Positions 1 through 5,005 of a stretch of DNA of 5,005 bases are shown here, piece after piece; position 1 is the first letter of the stretch, and every line of letters starts with the position of its first letter. The stretch lies in the NCBI GenBank assembly GCA_031262845.1, contig JAISGZ010000036.1:1-5005 (forward strand), in the 5' to 3' direction. The translations under genes and the position numbers were made by a program. Origin of the DNA: Propionibacteriaceae bacterium (lineage in GTDB: Bacteria > Actinomycetota > Actinomycetes > Propionibacteriales > Propionibacteriaceae). Below the pieces are notes generated by a model. The model did no database searches, was not told where the DNA came from, and was given only the letters and a program-made list of their open reading frames with translations.

Positions 1-87
1 GATATCTACGCCACCTTGACGATGATGCGGATGCCCCAGGCCTACGCCTCGTTACGTGACGATCAGCCGACCGAACCGCCCCGCTGA
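1..87 (+). CDS. C-terminal end of an unidentified protein (partial, 5' end outside window)
   Basis: Frame 1 is open from the first base and ends at TGA (85-87), giving 28 residues that start DIYATLTMMRMPQAYASL and end in a hydrophilic tail, DDQPTEPPR. Codon choice (GCC, ACC, TAC, CCG, CGG) matches the downstream genes, which is the main reason to treat it as coding. The Met-rich hydrophobic stretch followed by an acidic, proline-rich tail looks like an ordinary C-terminus. There is too little sequence to assign a family, and I do not recognise it. HspR or another chaperone gene is sometimes found beside clpB in actinobacteria, but nothing in these residues supports that here. No convincing terminator follows the stop. 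Confidence 0.55.
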   Translation, partial: DIYATLTMMRMPQAYASLRDDQPTEPPR

Positions 88-124
88 GCTGATTCACGGT
101 TGGCGTACCGTATAGGTCGCGAGC

Positions 125-236
125 GTGACTAGGCACTCGTGTGACCGGGAACTCATGTGACCAGGTGTTGGCGTGACCGAACACTGACGTGACAAGCCAC
201 TGGCGCGACCAGGCAGGTACGTGTCCGACCGCCCAG
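125..236 (+). repeat. Seven-unit direct repeat array with exact 16-bp period, GTGACC-led
   Basis: Units begin at 125, 141, 157, 173, 189, 205 and 221, each exactly 16 bp after the previous one. The first five start GTGAC, the sixth GCGAC and the seventh GTGTC. Examples are GTGACTAGGCACTCGT (125), GTGACCGGGAACTCAT (141), GTGACCAGGTGTTGGC (157) and GTGACCGAACACTGAC (173). The first five bases are best conserved and the rest is degenerate around AGGCACT. The phase may persist in decayed form, since a further GTGACC starts at 285, exactly ten periods after 125. The period does not fit codons, which argues against a coding origin. It could be a decayed minisatellite or a set of protein-binding iterons; the sequence alone does not decide. 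Confidence 0.75.
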
Positions 237-292
237 GTCAAGGATTCCATCACGTCCTTGCACTCACGTCATCGCGACTTGATCGTGACCCC

Positions 293-409
293 GGACCAGG
301 GGTCCCGACCCAGGAAGCACGGACCAGGAATCCCGACCAAAGGGCCCTCACCAATAAGGTCCCAACCGGGGACACGTAGTGTGAATCGAGGCCCAGGAAT
401 CCCAGCCCA
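293..409 (+). repeat. Degenerate GGACCAGG-xx-TCCCGACC repeat family, three copies
   Basis: Related segments begin at 293 (GGACCAGGGGTCCCGACCCA), 321 (GGACCAGGAATCCCGACCAA) and about 390 (GGCCCAGGAATCCCAGCCCA). The first two are 28 bp apart and match at 17 of 20 positions. The third lies 69 bp further on and is more diverged. The first copy also contains short inverted repeats (GGACC/GGTCC at 293-305 and GGGTC/GACCC at 300-311). The copies follow the 16-bp array and share its GACC core, so the two may have a common origin. No function is evident. Confidence 0.5.
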
Positions 410-426
410 GGGGATCCCCGATCCCC
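410..426 (+). other. Small GC-rich hairpin (7-bp stem, 3-nt loop)
   Basis: GGGGATC (410-416) and GATCCCC (420-426) are perfect reverse complements around a CCC loop. The same bases also contain a 10-bp palindrome, GGGGATCCCC (410-419). The hairpin lies just upstream of the first HAIR-like operator. No T-tract follows, so it is not a typical intrinsic terminator, although it could weakly insulate clpB from upstream transcription. Confidence 0.35.
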
Positions 427-431
427 CTAAA

Positions 432-452
432 CCTGAGTCCAGTCGGCTCAAC
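432..452. promoter_or_regulatory. HAIR-like operator 1 (putative HspR binding site) upstream of clpB
   Basis: CCTGAGT (432-438), seven bases, then GCTCAAC (446-452). The established HAIR consensus for the actinobacterial heat-shock repressor HspR is CTTGAGT-N7-ACTCAAG. This site matches 6 of 7 bases on the left and 5 of 7 on the right with exactly the N7 spacing, and keeps the TGAG...CTCA core. It lies directly upstream of the -35 hexamer of the predicted clpB promoter, and its centre is 51 bp from that of the second site, close to five helical turns. Confidence 0.7.
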
Positions 453-454
453 TC

Positions 455-484
455 TTGTCATCATGCCCAGGGTGCGAGTAACAT
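455..484 (+). promoter_or_regulatory. Predicted sigma70-like (housekeeping) promoter of clpB
   Basis: The -35 hexamer is TTGTCA (455-460, 5 of 6 to TTGACA) and the -10 hexamer is TAACAT (479-484, 4 of 6 to TATAAT), with an 18-bp spacer. Initiation would be expected near 490-492, giving a leader of about 50 nt. The -35 box starts three bases after HAIR-like site 1 and the -10 box overlaps site 2 by two bases, so a bound repressor would block polymerase. This geometry supports the promoter call beyond the hexamer match alone. Confidence 0.6.
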
Positions 485-503
485 TGAGCCGGTTTGACTC
501 AAC
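483..503. promoter_or_regulatory. HAIR-like operator 2 (putative HspR binding site) overlapping the clpB -10/start region
   Basis: ATTGAGC (483-489), seven bases, then ACTCAAC (497-503). Against CTTGAGT-N7-ACTCAAG this matches 5 of 7 on the left and 6 of 7 on the right, again with exact N7 spacing. It covers the 3' end of the -10 box and the predicted transcription start. A further ACTCA half-site lies at 513-517, without a clear partner. Confidence 0.75.
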
Positions 504-523
504 TTTAACTGTGACTCACGTGC

Positions 524-530
524 AAGGAGG
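524..530 (+). promoter_or_regulatory. Ribosome binding site of clpB
   Basis: AAGGAGG ends 8 nt before the ATG at 539. This is near-ideal complementarity and spacing, and it fixes the ClpB start codon. Confidence 0.9.
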
Positions 531-538
531 CCGTCTTC

Positions 539-3127
<2,589 letters not shown>

Positions 3128-3160
3128 CCGTACCAACCTCCTACCGGCGTGATTCAAGAG

Positions 3161-3189
3161 TTGATCAACGAACCGTTCCGAGCTATTGA
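3161..3189 (+). promoter_or_regulatory. Weak sigma70-like promoter candidate downstream of clpB
   Basis: TTGATC (3161-3166) and TATTGA (3184-3189) are separated by 17 bp, inside a locally AT-rich stretch that stands out from the surroundings. The match is 4 of 6 and 3 of 6 to consensus, so this is only a candidate. If used, it would give the 3487 gene a leader of roughly 290 nt that includes the 24-bp repeats. Confidence 0.2.
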
Positions 3190-3253
3190 ATAAAGAAGAG
3201 AAGTGGGCGGTCGCGTCGGCCACGCCAGGTTGAGACGGGATGGGCCAGGTCAC

Positions 3254-3325
3254 CTGACAGGTCGTACCGAACAACACCCGGCAGGCCGCGCCAACCGTCA
3301 ACTGACAGGCCGCGTCGAACAACCC
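3254..3325 (+). repeat. Tandem triplicate of a 24-bp unit
   Basis: Three contiguous 24-bp units start at 3254, 3278 and 3302. The first and third begin CTGACAGG and share CGAACAAC near the end, matching at 19 of 24 positions. The middle one is more diverged, with CAGGCCGCG in the same register and 15 of 24 matches to the third. A looser GTCGCGCC relative follows at 3330, out of phase. In one frame the 24-bp period would give 8-residue peptide repeats, but there is no good gene around it. Confidence 0.7.
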
Positions 3326-3390
3326 GTGAGTCGCGCCACCGTGACAACACCGCTAGCCAGCTCCGTCACACACTTCGATAACCGAGTTCG

Positions 3391-3418
3391 GGGAATGAAC
3401 TTAAGTGGTCTGGTTGTT
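3391..3418 (+). promoter_or_regulatory. Possible ECF sigma (SigR/SigH-like) promoter for the exported-protein genes
   Basis: GGGAAT (3391-3396) is followed 16 bp later by GTTGTT (3413-3418), resembling the GGGAAT / GTT architecture of actinobacterial SigR/SigH-type promoters. It lies about 70 bp upstream of the start codon at 3487. The motif is short and could arise by chance. Confidence 0.25.
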
Positions 3419-3467
3419 ACGGAGTTGATGACTATTACAGCGCGACCGGCGGCCCAGGGCCGGCGAC

Positions 3468-3474
3468 GAGGGGA
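3468..3474 (+). promoter_or_regulatory. Ribosome binding site of the 3487 gene
   Basis: GAGGGGA lies 12 nt before the ATG at 3487. The spacing is slightly long, but it is the only purine-rich match near this start. Confidence 0.5.
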
Positions 3475-3486
3475 AGTGACAGCACG

Positions 3487-4389
3487 ATGAGCCACGCCAC
3501 CGACCCCATCTCCGGCGGCCGCATCCCAACCCCGACCAGCCCCAGCGAGACCGATACCACCCAGTTACCGGCCGCCTCGCCGATCAGTCCGACCAGGCCA
3601 GTCGCCGCCCGGGCGCTGGAGCCCGAGCTGGCCTCAGATAGTGGCTCATCCGGCCACCCCCGCCGGGCTTACCGAAGTCTGAGCGTCTCCTCAACCTTGT
3701 TCGTGACCGTCGTCGTCTTGGTCGGCATCGTCGTCTTGACGGCTGGTTACAGCTTGGCCAACTGGTCCGAGGACGCCGACATCAGTCTCGGCACCATCAC
3801 GACCGGCCAGTTCTCCCTGGCTCAGGTCTGCGGCGAGGACGAAACCGCGCCGGACTGCCAGGGCTACGAGATGCTGATCGATGATGCCACGGTCGCCTCG
3901 GGCCGGGGAGCCTCATCGCTGATGACCACGGATACGGTCTGCGGACCCGGCACCTTGAACCGGCTGACCGAGGTTTTCCAGGCCGATATCGACCTCGAAC
4001 AGCCCAATGTTTCCAATATGACGGCCTGGCTGTCGCTCACCGCCAAGGACGCCAGTGACTGGTCGACGGCGGTTCCGGCCGGCGGCAGCGCCACGGTTTC
4101 GGTCTACGACGCCGACGGCACCACGCCCCTGGAGACCGCTGATGGCTTAACGGCGGTCAGCCTTGGTGATATCACCCAAGTTTCGAATTTCGCCTCGTAT
4201 GACTCGGAAACCGGGGCTTATGACCCGAAAGACAATCCGGCGGCCTGGCTCTTACCGGCCTCCGGTAACTACTCGGTCGTCTACTCGTACAACCTCAGTT
4301 GTACTCCGGCTTTCGCCGGCGCCGATCTCGACCACGTGATCTTGTTCGAACGCAACGTCAGCTTGGTCCAGAGCCGGGAGTCAACATAA
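3487..4389 (+). CDS. Exported or surface protein with SipW-dependent-type signal segment and long N-terminal extension
   Basis: This is a 300-residue protein with a predicted extracytoplasmic role; its specific function is unknown. Residues 1-70 are a Pro/Ser/Thr-rich hydrophilic tail with a basic end (HPRRAYRS, 57-64), followed by one hydrophobic segment (about 71-90). Directly after it come A91, NWSEDADIS and GTITTGQFSLAQ, resembling the TasA/camelysin-type signal processed by SipW, where a short Ala-X-Ala-like site precedes an aromatic/Asp/Ser stretch and a T-x-G-x-L motif. Cleavage after A91 (S-L-A|N-W) obeys the -3/-1 rule. The mature part of about 209 residues is acidic and Thr/Ser/Ala-rich with four cysteines (C115, C124, C152, C272), allowing two disulfides. 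No catalytic motif, sortase signal or C-terminal anchor is seen. It lies 34 bp upstream of a related gene, probably co-transcribed. The family call is inferred from the signal region; existence as a gene is secure. Confidence 0.85.
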   Translation: MSHATDPISGGRIPTPTSPSETDTTQLPAASPISPTRPVAARALEPELASDSGSSGHPRRAYRSLSVSSTLFVTVVVLVGIVVLTAGYSLANWSEDADISLGTITTGQFSLAQVCGEDETAPDCQGYEMLIDDATVASGRGASSLMTTDTVCGPGTLNRLTEVFQADIDLEQPNVSNMTAWLSLTAKDASDWSTAVPAGGSATVSVYDADGTTPLETADGLTAVSLGDITQVSNFASYDSETGAYDPKDNPAAWLLPASGNYSVVYSYNLSCTPAFAGADLDHVILFERNVSLVQSREST

Positions 4390-4410
4390 TCGCAACTCTG
4401 ACGCGAAAGA

Positions 4411-4418
4411 AAGGAGGT
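4411..4418 (+). promoter_or_regulatory. Strong ribosome binding site of the 4424 gene
   Basis: AAGGAGGT, nearly full anti-Shine-Dalgarno complementarity, lies 5 nt before the ATG at 4424 and fixes the start of the truncated downstream gene. It is much stronger than the site of the preceding gene, suggesting higher translation of the second product. Confidence 0.85.
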
Positions 4419-4423
4419 CAGTC

Positions 4424-5005
4424 ATGCGCAATCGCTCAATCAGAGCCGGTTTAGCCGCCTTGGCTGGCTTCCTCGCGCTCGGACTCGTCATCGGTACGGT
4501 CTGGGCCTTGTGGCGTCAGAGCCTTGACCTCAGCAACGAACTGTCGAGCACCGAGCCGGGCTCGTTGGCCCGCTTGTGTGAGCCCGATGCCACCGCCTGC
4601 ACGCCCACCGGGGCCGCCGCCACCGACTATCTCGACCAGGCCACGGACAGCGATTGGGGTCTGGACGGGATTGAATTCACGTCGACCGACGCCGCCGATT
4701 TCAAGCAAATGGTGATCGCCGACGACGAACCGTTCGCCTTGCTGCGGTCCTACACCCTTTACGCCGCCACCACCGGTAACCGGGGGTTGGATTATCAAGT
4801 CACGATCCCGACCCCGGAACCTGATACCTGGGTCGAGAATTCAGTCCTGCGGGTCTGGGAGACCAGTGATAGCTGCGTCCTGAACGAGGCGCCGTCAGTT
4901 CAACCGACCCTCGGCGGCACCTTGATCCCCGCCGGTTACGTCGACACCAGCCACCAGTCGACCGCCGATCCGGACGCGGCCAACAAACAGGCCACCAAGA
5001 CCCTG
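4424..5005 (+). CDS. Second exported protein with SipW-type signal segment (partial, 3' end outside window)
   Basis: The frame runs open from ATG 4424 to the last base (194 codons, no stop). The N-terminus is a compact classical signal: basic MRNRSIR, then a hydrophobic stretch (about 9-28) ending V-W-A|L-W, with predicted cleavage after A28. Following sequence RQSLDLSNELSS, then GSLARLC, aligns with the 3487 protein: each has Trp two residues after the cleavage Ala, a cysteine exactly 22 residues after that Trp (C52 here), and a second cysteine shortly after (C59). A third is at C151. The stretch SYTLYAATTGNRGLDYQVTI (109-128) resembles the beta-strand region common in TasA-like/SipW-cognate proteins, where an N-x-G turn precedes a D/T-Y strand. 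It is probably secreted or surface-exposed; no enzyme motif is seen. The 34-bp gap and strong ribosome binding site support an operon with the preceding gene. Confidence 0.85.
   Translation, partial: MRNRSIRAGLAALAGFLALGLVIGTVWALWRQSLDLSNELSSTEPGSLARLCEPDATACTPTGAAATDYLDQATDSDWGLDGIEFTSTDAADFKQMVIADDEPFALLRSYTLYAATTGNRGLDYQVTIPTPEPDTWVENSVLRVWETSDSCVLNEAPSVQPTLGGTLIPAGYVDTSHQSTADPDAANKQATKTL

Larger units (their letters stand above)
88..431. other. Gene-free, repeat-rich spacer upstream of clpB
   Basis: This stretch between the upstream stop and the clpB operator region contains no credible gene. The only sizeable plus-strand frame (189-497) translates the repeats into a Pro/Gly/Ser-rich low-complexity product, lacks a ribosome binding site, and ends inside the second HAIR-like operator. 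The spacer consists of a 16-bp-period repeat array (125-236), a second GACCAGG-type degenerate repeat family (293-409) and a short hairpin (410-426). I see no tRNA, CRISPR or insertion-sequence signature. Confidence 0.7.
3128..3486. other. Gene-free spacer between clpB and the exported-protein genes
   Basis: There is no convincing gene here. A frame from GTG 3203 to TGA 3488-3490 overlaps the next start as ATGA, but it lacks a properly spaced ribosome binding site and partly translates the 24-bp repeats. The 5' part (3150-3200) is comparatively AT-rich and holds a perfect 10-bp palindrome, GTTGATCAAC (3160-3169), and a weak promoter candidate. The middle holds the tandem triplicate (3254-3325) and the 3' part a possible ECF-type promoter. 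I find no hairpin plus T-tract that would end clpB transcription. Confidence 0.65.

Noticed and set aside
72..108. Intrinsic terminator for the upstream gene (CGAACCG pairing with CGGTTGG)
   Set aside because: The stem is only about 5-6 bp with a mismatch and an 18-nt loop, begins before the stop codon, and has no T-tract.
125..290. CRISPR array
   Set aside because: Units are 16 bp and contiguous, with no alternation of identical repeats and unique spacers, and only about five bases are well conserved.
189..497. Plus-strand frame of 102 codons upstream of clpB
   Set aside because: It starts at a GTG inside the 16-bp repeat array without a ribosome binding site, yields a repeat-derived Pro/Gly/Ser-rich product, and ends inside the second HAIR-like operator.
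3151..3180. clpB terminator or further HspR site around ATTCAAGAGTTGATCAAC
   Set aside because: The GTTGATCAAC palindrome has no loop and no T-tract, and the half-sites do not follow the CTTGAGT-N7-ACTCAAG order or spacing.
4451..4798. Antisense frame of 115 codons opposite the second exported-protein gene
   Set aside because: It is a Gly-rich low-complexity shadow. The plus frame from 4424 has a strong ribosome binding site, a signal segment and homology-like spacing to its neighbour.

Overview
The window looks like a chromosomal segment of a GC-rich actinobacterium (Actinomycetota). The evidence is strong G/C third-position preference with frequent TTG leucine codons, AAGGAGG-type ribosome binding sites, and a ClpB gene whose upstream region carries sequences matching the HAIR operator of the actinobacterial heat-shock repressor HspR. 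I cannot name a genus. All supported genes read on the + strand.

Layout. Bases 1-87 are the last 28 codons of an unidentified gene. Bases 88-538 hold no gene: an array of 16-bp-period GTGAC-led repeats (about 125-236), a second degenerate repeat family (about 293-409), a small GC-rich hairpin (410-426), then the clpB control region. That control region is a sigma70-like promoter (455-484) flanked by two HAIR-like inverted repeats (432-452 and 483-503), followed by a strong ribosome binding site. Bases 539-3127 encode a complete 862-residue ClpB disaggregase. Bases 3128-3486 are again without a convincing gene and contain a 24-bp tandem triplicate (3254-3325) and weak promoter candidates.

From 3487 to the end there are two co-directional genes 34 bp apart, the second cut by the window edge. 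Both encode proteins with one N-terminal hydrophobic segment followed by a region resembling the SipW-dependent (TasA/camelysin-type) export signal. In both, the predicted cleavage junction is A|xW, and a cysteine lies exactly 22 residues after that Trp. I read them as a divergent pair of secreted or surface proteins probably handled by a dedicated SipW-like signal peptidase. That peptidase is not in the window but would be expected just downstream.

Functionally, clpB (cytosolic protein disaggregation, probably repressed by HspR outside stress) and the exported-protein pair appear to be independent transcription units separated by repeat-rich spacer DNA. The least explained elements are the two phase-regular repeat arrays in the spacers and the exported pair, whose first member has an unusually long, Pro/Ser/Thr-rich N-terminal extension before its signal anchor.
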